Below, one piece after another: positions 32,010 to 42,725 of a DNA stretch of 64,000 bases; within the stretch, counting starts at the first letter, position 1; each line of letters begins with the position of its first letter. The translations under genes and the position numbers were made by a program. This stretch comes from Corythucha ciliata (Eukaryota; Arthropoda; Insecta; Hemiptera; Tingidae). Location: contig CM075942.1 in NCBI GenBank assembly GCA_038030265.1, positions 11,986,029-12,050,028 on the forward strand. Direction: 5' to 3'. The notes under the pieces were generated by a model, which had not been told where the DNA came from, did not search any database, and saw only the letters and a program-made list of their open reading frames with translations.

Positions 32010-32398
32010 CCTTAAATCACTCGCACTGTAAAAATCGCTGAAATTGCAGCGATTCCCACTCACGCAGGACAGTTAGTGGATATTGTCCAGTTCCTGGTAC
32101 ATAAAGAAAATGGTGTTCAGGATTTTAGTCAAAATTAACATTCCTTTCTAAATTAAAAGGTCTTGGACGAGTTTCTGAGGCGTCAGTCAACTCATCCTCC
32201 TGCCTGTACAAATCAAGTTTCGACAAGTCACACTATTGAAACTAAAAGCGAACAATTACAATTATAAGGGTTGCCTATTCATTAAAAATGCTAAGCCATT
32301 GATTTTTTATACAGAGTGGAAGAGGATAAGGGTGACAAAAAAAATTAAGTGAAAATATACGTCATTTGCGGTCGAGAACATCCTATAATCACATGGTA
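32010..32398 (+). repeat. Right half of duplicated unit, part 1
   Basis: It starts at CCTTAAATCACTCGCACTG and is collinear with 28340-28735. It stops at the pogo element's TA target. Confidence 0.82.
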
Positions 32399-33115
32399 CG
32401 AGGGAAGTCCTCGTACCTTGGGACAGTTTTTTCATTCAAATTTTTTTCCCGTTTAAATATTTTTTATGGACGAAACAAAGGGTCTATAATTTACTACTAC
32501 GTCTAAGGTTTAATAATATGTATCAAACATAATTATCAAAACAGTTTAAGTACCCCAAAACTAGATTTTTCATTTTTTCAATTTTGTCCCAAGGTACAAA
32601 CTGGGTATGCACCTTGGGACACACTAGTTTGAACCTTGGGACAGGTGTTGTACTTTGGGACAGGTAGGAAAATTAAAAAAAAAAGCGTCTCATTTGTTCA
32701 AAATTTGTAATTTTAAGAACTGGTAAATCTAAACAGTCAAAAATTTTCCTCATATCACGTGTCAGAGATCACAATAAATGGTCAAATCAGTGCTTTTTTC
32801 AACATGTATCACATATTAGGAAAGTTTCATCACAAAATATCACATAAAAATAGGTAGTTGAATTACATCACATGAAATTCATAAAACTAATCAGTCAACA
32901 AGGTTGGTGTGTAGAAAAACTAAAAAGCACCCTTCCAAATAAAGTAAATCTCCTAGAAAGTATCGTTTTATAGATAATGAACGAACTTTTTCTTATTGCA
33001 ACTGCACAACAAACAACACCTTATCCCTTGAGATTAAAAAAACAAAACAATAGAAACGTCATTATAAAATCAGTGAATGTTGGATTATAAAAATTATCGA
33101 CGAAAAAAGAGTTTA

Positions 33116-35050
33116 TCATTGAATGTTAAAATTTGAAAAATCAACTTGGAAGTCCAAAAGACGACTTTGTCTCTCAGAGCTCCCTGCCACCTTTGGGGTG
33201 GGAAGCTCCAAAACTACCTCACTATGCAGTAAAACATATTCTTCGGCGTTTTCAGGAATAAAGAATTTATTTTTTAAGGTAGACCTTTTTAAATAAACCA
33301 CGATGAGGCCGCCGTCGTCCTCTCCCACAACTTTACAAATATAATTGTGCATCGCTTTTTTTCCTGCTACCTTACCAACGCAAAACTCTCCCACACCCAT
33401 GGGCCCGTGGTCTTGCAACACTTCCGATTCACTACCGGACAAGCTGAAATCTTCTTCAGAGGCAGAAGAGGTTTGAACGTCTGAGAGATTGAGTTGCTCA
33501 TCATCTGTGTCGTCTTGAAACAAAACTCTTTTGGTCTTATTAACTTTGGCAGGTTTAGGTGGTTTATTTTTTTTCTCTTCACGGGAATTCTTCGATTCTT
33601 TAATAGCTCGTAACTCTGGGGTCAACGTTAGAAGTGTGGTTCTCCCTCGTTTTCTCCCTTTTGCAGTGGCCTTCCGAACACTCTTCGGGAAAGGCCTTAC
33701 GTCTTGTGGCGAAATCACTGTAGAGGTTGGTGGATCCATTGATGTTGATGGTTTAGGTGCTGGCGCTGAAACCATGGTCGGAGGGCTCGCCGCTGGGTCA
33801 TCCGGTGGAGGTTGGTTAGAAACCTCTGATCCGAGAAAATCCACATCAGAAAAAATATTTTCGTTCAGAGGCCAGATGCCTGTGCAGCGGAATCCGCTCA
33901 TGATGTCGTTTGGGGTAAAAGCACGAGGATAAGCTTTACCCACAAGAGCAGCAATATCATGGATTGATATGGGCACACAAGGATTCATTAGCATAAACTC
34001 GTCACATGCCGTGTTATAAAATTTGTTCAAAGGGCCAAAAACCGATCTGTCTAGGGGCTGCAGTTTGTGACTACAATGGGGTGGAAATGTCAGCATCTCA
34101 ATTCCTTTTTTTTTGCGAATTCAATTGATTCTATTGAAAGGTGGCTCTCGTGGTTGTCCAAAATCAGTAAGGCAGGATTTTCGGGGCTGACGTTTATTTG
34201 CTTCGCAAAACTCTGCAAATATTTGAAAAATACCTCAGCATTGGACCAACCACTCTTGTTGGCATGACCAACAGATCCTGGTGGAGCCCCGTTCATGGTT
34301 CTTTGAGGAAGGTTCACTCGTGGAAATATGAAATGAGGAGGAATCGAAGAACCAGATGCAGAGATGGTGCAGATGACTGTGACCAAGTTCCCTCTTTCTT
34401 GAGATGTAACTTTATTTACTTGTTTTATGCCTTTTGGCGCCAGAACCTTTTTGGGTACATGGACCGTAGTTAAACCACTCTCGTCCACGTTAAAAATTCT
34501 CGTTGGGTCTAAATTTCGTTTGGACATGACGCCCTTCAGATTTTTAAAAAACTCCCCAACTGTGTGCCGATTGAAACACATAGCGCGTCCAAGACTGGTG
34601 GCCTGAGGGGTTCGGAGAGAAATTTAGGTGACCATGACGCGACATAAAATGAGTATACCAGTTTTTACCCGCTTTTCGTTTCAAATCCCATGAAGAGGGG
34701 TAGCGGAGTGCGTTAGCTTTTGCAAAGCTATACGCAAGGGCTTTGATTCCATCAACGGTAAGGCCGTGGTAAATATTTGCCGAATGCAGGATATAATCTT
34801 TTAACATCCCTTCTTGAACTGCATTAAAAACCTTCCAAACATCTAGCCCAGAGTTGAAAGTATAAATTTCCTGGCCTGAATTGACAAACCATTTCACGTG
34901 GCGATGGATGGTGCTCTTCTGCACCACAGTTTGACGGGCTGCATCCCGCATGGAGAGCTTTTGCTTCACGACAAGGTGGACTGCCTTTTCAACGAGAGGC
35001 CCATCCACATTTAATCGTTTGACTCCTTCCTTAGATCTAGGCATCTGCAA
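33116..35050 (-). pseudogene. CENP-B/Tigger-type DDE transposase, two frameshifts
   Basis: Three ORFs in order: 35050-34544, 34581-34090 and 34096-33116. The first has a Psq/CENPB-type helix-turn-helix (KLSMRDAARQT, KSTIHRHVK) and a second HTH. The second has the first catalytic Asp in NVDESG and the second in LLILDNHESHLS. The third has HCSHKLQPLDRSVFGPL with the third Asp, about 35 residues after the second, then a 250-residue proline-rich, acidic and basic tail. The first shift is near 34615-34620 and the second in a nine-base A/T run (34106-34114). Both are single-base type, so decay or sequencing error are possible. Total length fits Tigger-like transposases of 550-650 residues. Confidence 0.9.
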
Positions 35051-35110
35051 AAGAATGAACCAAAATCCCTTTCAGAATGGACTAGAGATGAAGATTTATA
35101 ATGTCACTTA

Positions 35111-36585
35111 TGGCCGATTTCACCAAGTTGGAGTTAAAGTGTGGACTACTTAACTCTCGGAGTTAAGGGTGTCTCGAGGTTAAGAGCTTTTACTAACCTT
35201 CAGGTTAAGACTAACTCTAAGAAGGGAAACAATTTTTGGTCACTAACTCCAAGTTACCCGTAACTCGAACCTGAAATATCAGGGTTAAAAAAAAAATCGT
35301 CAAATCCTCAGGGTAGATTTCAATCGGTCCGGTGTTGGAGTGTGGGTTAGTTAACTCTTGGAGTTTGGAGTGCCTTCGAGTTAAGAGAGCTTCCGTTTCA
35401 CCACTAATTTAAAGTGAGAGTTACCAAACCCTCGGGTTTTCCTCCATACACTGTACTACGTCTAAATTTTTCATATGCGAAGAGCCTACTCACTCAGAAC
35501 TCAAATGAAGACATTTTTTCGACATTTTTTCACTTTCCAGGAGATAATTCGAATTTGGGGGGGGGGGGCATGCTCAGGAGTAACGACTTCAATCTGGTCG
35601 ACTTTTCATAACAAAGCTTTATACAGTTATAATTTTCGGGTGAGGGACCGTATGATCACTGAAATTTATTTCTGTTCATTTCAAGCCGTATTTCTTCACC
35701 AGTCCTGGATTTAAAGGTCTCATAATAAATCTCCAGGAAATTCCGCACGTGTGTACGATCTTCCTTTCCTACATAAGTCAACGATAGAGAGTGCATTTTC
35801 AAGGTGAAATTCTACGTGGATTTTACAGTTGCAGGATTGGTACAGAAATGAGGCGATAATTTACGTAACGCGGAGTACTACCCCTTAAACGAAAGCTTAA
35901 TAATGTTCGAAAATAATGTGGCTGGAATATGAAAATATATGCCTTACCTTTCTGAAGGTGGAGTGATTTCACCTTCAATCATTTCCAAGACTGACCTGAA
36001 GGTTGCTTTTGACACTCGAAAACGGGTTTTGAAATCAATCTCGTCATAGTAATTTAGGTAGCTGATTCTCTTCTTGAATACCCTTGGTCGTCTTTGCAGC
36101 TGAATTATCATTTGTATGTCATCGTCGTCATCATCGTTTAATAATTCGAACGCAAATGAACGATGTTCCATTCTCACTCTTTTTACACGGGTTTTTTAGA
36201 CAGTTATTTTCAAGGAAGAACTAAAAATATGCTTCACCGAAAAAGTATGCTTTTGGTCAGAAACAAGGTTATGTCCGAGTCAACGAGTTATTCCCTAGAA
36301 AAAGTAGAGAATAAGATCTGGGAGTTAACCACCCTGGTAACCCGAAGGTTAAGCCAAATTCCGAGTGGTGAAACACATTTTTCCAAAAAACTCGGAGTTA
36401 CCCGTAACTCAAACTCTAACTTTCGATGATGAAACTCACCAACAGGGTTAAGCAGGGGTTAAGAGACGAAGTTCCTATTATTAACCCTAAGATTAATGCT
36501 AACTCGAAGTGGTGAAACGGTTTTTTTTCACTAACTCTGAGATAACCCTAACTCGAACCTTAACTCTCAGTGGTGAAATCGGCCA
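35111..36585 (-). mobile_element. PIF/Harbinger-like element nested in the pogo element
   Basis: Flanked by TTA on both sides (35108-35110 and 36586-36588). TIRs TGGCCGATTTCACCA and, reversed, TGGCCGATTTCACCA match exactly over 15 bp. The end regions (35111-35440 and 36290-36585) are full of AACTC, GTTAAC and GAGTTA words in both orientations. The 1475-bp length and the remaining ORF at 36177-35944 mark it as a deletion derivative. It lies just upstream of the pogo transposase, separating it from its terminal promoter region. Confidence 0.85.
35944..36177 (-). pseudogene. Harbinger transposase N-terminal fragment (77 codons)
   Basis: The ORF has an acidic run, then KKRISYLNYYDEIDFKTRFR and FRSVLEMIEGEITP. 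This matches the usual N-terminal pattern of Harbinger nucleases (R, Y, F..RFRMSK..F..LL..I). The catalytic DDE region is absent, because sequence to the left at once enters the AACTC-rich end region. The position inside an element with TTA TSD fits. Confidence 0.65.
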
Positions 36586-36993
36586 TTAGTGTCCCAAGGT
36601 ACAAACCTCAACGTGTCCCAAGGTACAAAAAGAGCAAGTATTCCGAAAAGTGTAGACAGTGACTTAGCATGATATTGCCACGTCTTGAAAACATCAGAAT
36701 CGTGACAGCAACCCTTGGTTTGATGGGAAACACGTCAAAGAAAAAGAAATTTCAACTTACCGTCTCAGGAGAAGATTATCTGTGGAGTCAAACAACATTT
36801 GGGCAGACAGCGAAAACAGATAAGGCTTATCAAATTAACACGGACGAAGATAACAGAGGAAGCGGCACTTACACAGTGTTACCACTTCATCCACCACCCA
36901 ATAGGAGGCAGTCCGAATTTTTCCCACTTCTTTTCAAATTTATTTGAGCATTGTCCCGAGGTACAAGTGTCCCAAGGTACGAGAACTTCCCTA

Positions 36994-37682
36994 CACCATG
37001 GTCCGAAATCAAACTTCTTCCAGAAATGACTTTTACAGCGTTTTAAGAGTCTTACATCACTTTTATTGACTACTAGAAGTGATTTACTAGCTTTCCAGTT
37101 GATTTTCTGCATTTTTTGGTGACGGATTCGGAAATAGCACACCTTTTTTCTGCCGAGATTTGCCATTTTCGTCACAAATGAATTATTTTCTGGGGCCCCG
37201 GCATGTCCTCCAAGTTGTGCTAATCGGGGATTATTATTTTCCCCAAAAATTCAGCCCCCACTTATTCACACTAAATCTACCCCTATCGACTTCCCATGGG
37301 TCAGAAAAACATCGTCGATGTGTCCCTTTCAAAATTACTCCTGACATTTTTTATAAGGGCTTTGCTAAGCAAATGACCATTTTTTAAGAAAAAAGAGTCA
37401 TTTTTCTCTTCAATATCTCTTGTTTGACCTGCATATCTTGAACAATCTCTGCGATTTTCAGCATGCTAAGATCTTAAGCCCCCTCCTACAGTTTTCTTTT
37501 GATGAGAACTGACTTTGTATGCCTACCGAAATATCAAAAAATGTCACTCCAGCAACTGGCTGACGGTTTAGAGTTTCACTACTACGAATGTTGTTGTTTT
37601 CAGTTATTTAGACAATATTAACAAATAGTGTGACTCTCCGCTTCTTTCAGCCATTTTTGCTGAATAACTATTAGTTAACTTA
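36994..37682 (+). repeat. Right half of duplicated unit, part 2
   Basis: Collinear with about 28735-29332. It has about 100 extra bases near 37163-37262 absent from the other copy. It ends at TTATAATA, the undisturbed target of the Harbinger MITE. Confidence 0.82.
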
Positions 37683-37860
37683 TAATAGACGATTTCACGG
37701 TCGGTGATACCCGAAGTTTTCCGAGCGTTTCCGAGGTCGGCCGTTATCGTATTATCTTTGTCGAACCATTTCTGTCGTTTAGTGCATTGTTTACAGTGAT
37801 GATTTCCCAGTTTTTCCAATTTTTATCCGGAATAATGATGACCGGAGCGGTCAAATATTT

Positions 37861-39320
37861 TTTTTGTTTAATAGACCTTTATTAATCAAAAAAATTTACA
37901 AAGAAAAAGTAACTGGCCCGTTCCTTGAAAGCCTATACATATACTAGGCTTGTGTGAAGGAACGGAATTGTCATCCAAATGAACTCAGACTAGAAAAAAC
38001 AAAACAAAAGGACCGAACAACAAAAAGTTTTCTCTTTTTAGGAACTTAGGGCAAGAAGAAGAGTATATACATGGTTCTTAAATCTTGACAAAGATGAAAA
38101 TTCGTTTAAACTCAGCTTATTAGTGTAAAAAAAATTTGAAGCAACATAAAAAGCAGATCTTTTGAGCGTTTCTGTTCTGCATTTAGGCAACCCAGGATTT
38201 TTCTTTGAAGGCATGAATGCAAGCATACAAAATAAAAATCTGATTTATGTTTAATACACCAAATTCCTTAAACAAACAGTCCGTATGAAACCGCTTTGGT
38301 TTATTTAATATAATTTTAATAATCGTGTTGTGCGCTGTTTTGATACTGGTCAAGTGAGCAGGCACAGATGTACATGTACCCCATACAATTATACCATATT
38401 TTATGATTGAAAAAACTAATGTGTAATACACCATTTTAGAGATTGACTTGTCTACAATTTGCCGTAATAATTTGAATTTAAAAAACAATTTTCGCAATCT
38501 CGCAACTAAATTTCTAATGTGCTCATCAAATTTTAAATTTTCATCCACAATTACACCCAGATATTTATGACTATTTACATACTCAAAAGAAATACACGTA
38601 TTACCACTACAAACTCTAGGATCACAATTCGAATCATGTAAGCTAACCCTGGGAAGTAATGCTTTATTCTTACACTTTTTTAGGGAGAATCTAATTACTG
38701 CCGTTTTTTGTATGTTTAAGGACATTAAATTTCTGTCAAACCGTGTTTTACAATGCCTAGGGATTGGGTGCAAGACTCAATACTAAACCATCAAAATTAT
38801 CACCTCTGAAAATTAATGAAGTGTCATCCGCGAAGCCATAAATTTTACCATTTAAATCCAAATCTAAAAGATCATTAATAAATAATATGAACAAAACAGG
38901 TCCCAAGACAGTACCCTGAGGCACCCCACAACTGAAGTATTCCACCTCAATCTCCACACAGCCAATTTTAGTGACACACGGACGATTTGATAAGAACGAA
39001 GCCAACAAATCACAGACACAACCTCTGATCCCATAAGCGTTTAACTTCGATATTAGCAGCTCATGGTCCACAACATCGAAGGCCTTCTGAACATCAAGAA
39101 AAATGCCCAAAACACAGGAGCCTTCATCCAGGCCATCCAAAATTTCATTGTGCATACCAAATAGGGCATGCTCAGAACTAAGTCCCTGACGAAAACCATA
39201 CTGATTTTTCGACAAAATATTATTATCGTTAAGGAACGTCATCAATCTGGCCTTAAAACAATACGAAAGTGTTGATGAATACGTTTTAAAAATTTTTGAC
39301 TGTATTCTCAACCTATTTCC
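37861..39320 (-). mobile_element. 5'-truncated non-LTR retrotransposon (LINE) with 10-bp TSD
   Basis: TCAAATATTT at 37851-37860 and again at 39321-39330 is a target-site duplication. The element runs leftward from an RT fragment, through a C-terminal domain and a 3' UTR (about 38037-37866), to a short A-rich tail beside the left TSD. Truncation inside the RT is typical of incomplete target-primed reverse transcription. Confidence 0.88.
38038..39311 (-). pseudogene. LINE reverse transcriptase, Jockey-superfamily-like, frameshifted
   Basis: ORF 39311-38757 holds RT motifs NQYGFRQGLSSEHALF, DVQKAFDVVDH (catalytic Asp), GVPQGTVLGPVLFILFINDL and FADDT (variant of YADD). ORF 38773-38183 continues with KYLGVIVDENLKFDEHI and the C-terminal thumb-like part, and 38226-38038 adds the last segment. 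Frames change near 38765 and 38190. The endonuclease and RT N-terminus are lost with the 5' truncation. The order and motifs fit Jockey-type families; clade assignment is by eye. Confidence 0.88.
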
Positions 39321-39330
39321 TCAAATATTT

Positions 39331-40146
39331 ACAGTGAGAATAAACATTTTGAAATTTGAAAAAAGTGAATCCATAGTGACAATTTTGCAACCTCAAAGAT
39401 TCGCGAAAAAATAATAAAAACAAGTATATTGCATTTTTGTCCAAGAAAACGTGTACCGAAGCTTTCGTTGCGGGGAAAACCCCCCTCAGAATTTTTTTTT
39501 CCAAAAAGTGAATCCATACGGACAATTTAATTGGTTAGAAATAGCTATGTGCCAATTTACATGAAATATATCGGTTTCACCACAAATAAATCGTGTACCG
39601 AAGTTGAGGAAGCCCCGTCAACAGCCTTAAAGTGAAACTGTAATGCTTCCCGTCCATTGGAACTGTATTCGGCCGAATAAATGTTTATTCTAGTGGAGCC
39701 GTTCCTCGGTTCGTTCCTTGGAAGGCTTACCTGAACGTATTCGGCTGAATGATGTTCCCATGGACAAGAAGCATAAGGGCATATCCTATAAACTTATGAT
39801 CTCGCCTCACGGTCATAGCACGACCATTAAAGCAAGTATTTCATTGGATTCGATGTGTATTTTACTCAAGATTTACACAAAATTGTAAGAAACTGCATCC
39901 CAAGAGGTTTGACAACAAGGGCGGGAAACAGAAAATTGACACTGATTTTCAATCAGACGATCCGTTGATGGGGATTTCCATGTATTAACCTCTCCGTGTT
40001 TTACAGCTTTGACCCGTTTTGAAGAGTCGCACAAATTCTCCCGTGGACGCACGCACAGCTCGCTGGCCCACTCTGGTGAAGGGAAAATTGGCTGGGACGA
40101 AAGTCCAAAATGACCTCAGAATCTCATTGAATTGGCTGCGAGTGGA
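39331..40146. other. No gene seen
   Basis: AT-rich flank. Two partly similar stretches with GTGAATCCAT (about 39365 and 39505) form a loose direct repeat. No coding signal. Confidence 0.4.
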
Positions 40147-42725
40147 AGATAGACCCCCCCCCCCAGAACTACAAGTATACGAACGAAAATCTCCGAAAAT
40201 GCGCGATTCTCGTTGAAGTTAGGTTTAGCAGATCCCGTCTTCAAGGAGACCAAAAAGGTCCGCGTGCGTCGAGCTGCTTCCTTGGACTGTGATAAGGGGG
40301 GTGGACCGCACGGTGATTCGTATCAGACGGGGCCCCGCTGAGAAGCTTAAATACGAAAAAACGAGGATTTTTAGGTTATCTATGGATCTAGGTATGTGAA
40401 GAGGTCGGATGGTTGGACAGTGATTTGACTACTTTCCACGAATTTCAGCCTACTCGACCTGGAGATTATAACTTTATTGCAAGTGATATCAGCAAAGACT
40501 GCGGGCTGAATATTCGATTGTGCCCCACAAAGCGCTATTCTGGTGAGTCAAATTAAGAAAATTCGCGCTAGCTTGAGGAAAATTCGAGGCTAAAAAGAGA
40601 AAATAAACCTTGTCCCAGTTTCGTCAGGTCCTTAAGCCCAGTAAAGTGCTGATCTGTAACTTGCTGACGCGGCAAAAAATTGAAAAAATCGCTAATATTC
40701 TCTGCGAAAAAACGCTGATTCGTGGTTTCACAATGCAACTTCAAGACTGTAATTGAGAAAAAATTGTTGATTCACGGTGCATGGAGGAGAATAAATTGTG
40801 TAAATCATCGCAAAAGTGTTGCTTTTCGACCAACGTCACGATTAAAATTGAGGCATCACGCTATAATTTGACCAAAAAAAAGACGCTTTCCAAAGTTAAA
40901 ATTGGGCAAAAATAGCAAATTCACAACTGAAATTGCGAAAAATCGCCCATTCGCATATAAAAAAGGGAATAGATGCTAATTCGCCGCAAAATTAACAGAA
41001 AATGCTATTCACAGCTGAAATGGAGAAAAATAGCTAATTTGCACTTTGCGGATAAAGTTGAAGAAAAACGTTAATTCACGGATACAAATGAAGAAAAACA
41101 AGTAGAAAAAATCATTTTTCAGTTCAAAATATGGATATAATTGCTAATTTGCAGCTCAATTTGAGGAAGACGCCAATTCTTGGCAAAAATTGAATAAATT
41201 CGGCAACGCTACTGTGCTGGTAAAATTTATAAAAAGCACCAATTGGTTGCTAACATTAAGGAACATCCCTAAATTCTCGGATAAAGTGTGGTGAAATTTC
41301 TAATTTATATTCGCGCGTTCACGCCTTCTAAAGGCAACTTTGTGGCTAAAATTCAGAAAAAACCAAATTCATGCACAGCTACAAGTAAAAACAACGCTAG
41401 AATTGAGAGGAAGCAATAATCTATGCCTAATAAAAAATTACTAATGCTAAAAACCGCTACTTTGCGGGTAATGTTTAGAAAATAAATAATTAGTCTGGCC
41501 AAAATTAAGAGATTTTAAAGGTTATAATAAGCCTAAATTGAGAAAATGTGCTAATTCACGGCTAAAAATAGAAAAAGTCTGTCGCAAATTTACAGCTAAA
41601 ATTGCGCAAAACACCAATTCGTGACTGAAATTGAGAAAATTCGCCTATTCACATCAGGTTTGAAACGCTACTAAGATGCTAAAATTAAAAAAAACTGCTA
41701 ATTCGCGGCTAAAATTTTAGAAAAATTCTAATTTGCGTTAAAACTGAATTATACGCTATTCGCGGCTTCTGCAGGCAGCTTTTGACACAGAAATAAAATT
41801 GAGACAAAGCGCCAATTCATGGCAATGGGTGAAAAAACCGCTAATTCGCGGGTAAAACTGAGAAAATCGCTCGTGTAAGCGCACGGTGAACCAAAAAAAA
41901 AAACCTAATTTGTGAAAAGCCCTCAATTTCACGGCTGATATTGAGGAAAACACTTAAGAAAAACGTTAATTTTGAGCTAAAACTGAAAAAGAAACGCTAA
42001 TCCCTTGCTGAAAAAATGATGAAATCTCTAATTTGCTGCTAAAATTGAGGGAAACGCCGAAACACAAGGTAAGTAAGTTAAAAAAAACACTGGTCTATAG
42101 GGATGAAAACGCTACTTTGCTGCTCAAGTTCAGAAAATGTGGATTCATGGGAAAAATTGAGAAATTTGCGGCTTAAACTGGTCATAAGCGCGAATTGGCG
42201 GATAGAAAAGGTGAAATATCGGTGATTTATGGCTAAAATAAGGAAAATGCTTAGTAAAAATTATCTATTTTGTTGATTCAGAGCCTTGGAGGGGTCTCTT
42301 GGAGATTTCCGCCCTGGGCCCCGATAGGTGTAGGCCCGCCAGTGACCCCCTCGACGATACGTGGTTTCATCCACTTCTAAATTTTGGCAATTTCCTCGAA
42401 AAATCGCCCAACTGACAATGAGAGATTTTTAGGGTCATTTTCTCTGAGTATTTCGATTTGAGTCGAAAGTATGAGTACCGCGGAGAATGCTCAATTGACC
42501 TTAATGTACGCGGTTTCCTTCTCAACATCATTGAGTGGCCATCGCTAATTTATTTTGTTCTGCAAGACCCGTGGGATGGGGTCAGCAAAACGTCCTGTAG
42601 ATTCAAGAGTTTCAGGCTAGGTGGAGTGATGACTAAAATGTGAAATTATCACCTCCCTCCCGCTAATGAGATTTCAATCTGATCCTCCCCTCCCCCCCTA
42701 GGACCAATTCCTACCCACGCCACTG
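40147..42725. mobile_element. A-array hAT-like element, copy 2
   Basis: It matches copy 1 from GATAGA plus a C-run (about 20870) through head, array and tail, ending in CCTACCCACGCCACTG. The left ~20 bp with the terminal CAG are not present, so no TSD is seen. The segment at 42290-42620, between array and tail, is not in copy 1 and may be a further insertion; it has its own GCCCGCCAGTG-like end word near 42332. Confidence 0.72.
40540..42260 (+). repeat. 30-bp tandem array, family A (copy 2)
   Basis: Same units and order of variants as 21300-23040; for example CCTTCTAAAGGCAACTTT at about 41327 matches 22068. Confidence 0.85.

Larger units (their letters stand above)
32399..36991 (-). mobile_element. 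pogo/Tigger (CENP-B-like) DNA transposon, 4.6 kb
   Basis: It is flanked by TA (32397-32398 and 36992-36993), and the interrupted sequence is continuous in the copy near 28735. TIRs begin GGGAAGTCCTCGTACCTTGG at about 32402 and, reversed, GGGAAGTTCTCGTACCTTGG at the right. Subterminal copies of ACCTTGGGACA occur in both ends (32414, 32621, 32635 and variant 32652; reversed near 32592, 36592, 36614, 36951 and 36968), probably transposase-binding sites. The minus-strand transposase is broken in two places and a Harbinger element sits in its 5' region. Confidence 0.88.

Noticed and set aside
36669..36947. 92-codon plus ORF in the right end of the pogo element
   Set aside because: Lies in the subterminal region on the strand opposite to the transposase and has no recognised motif.
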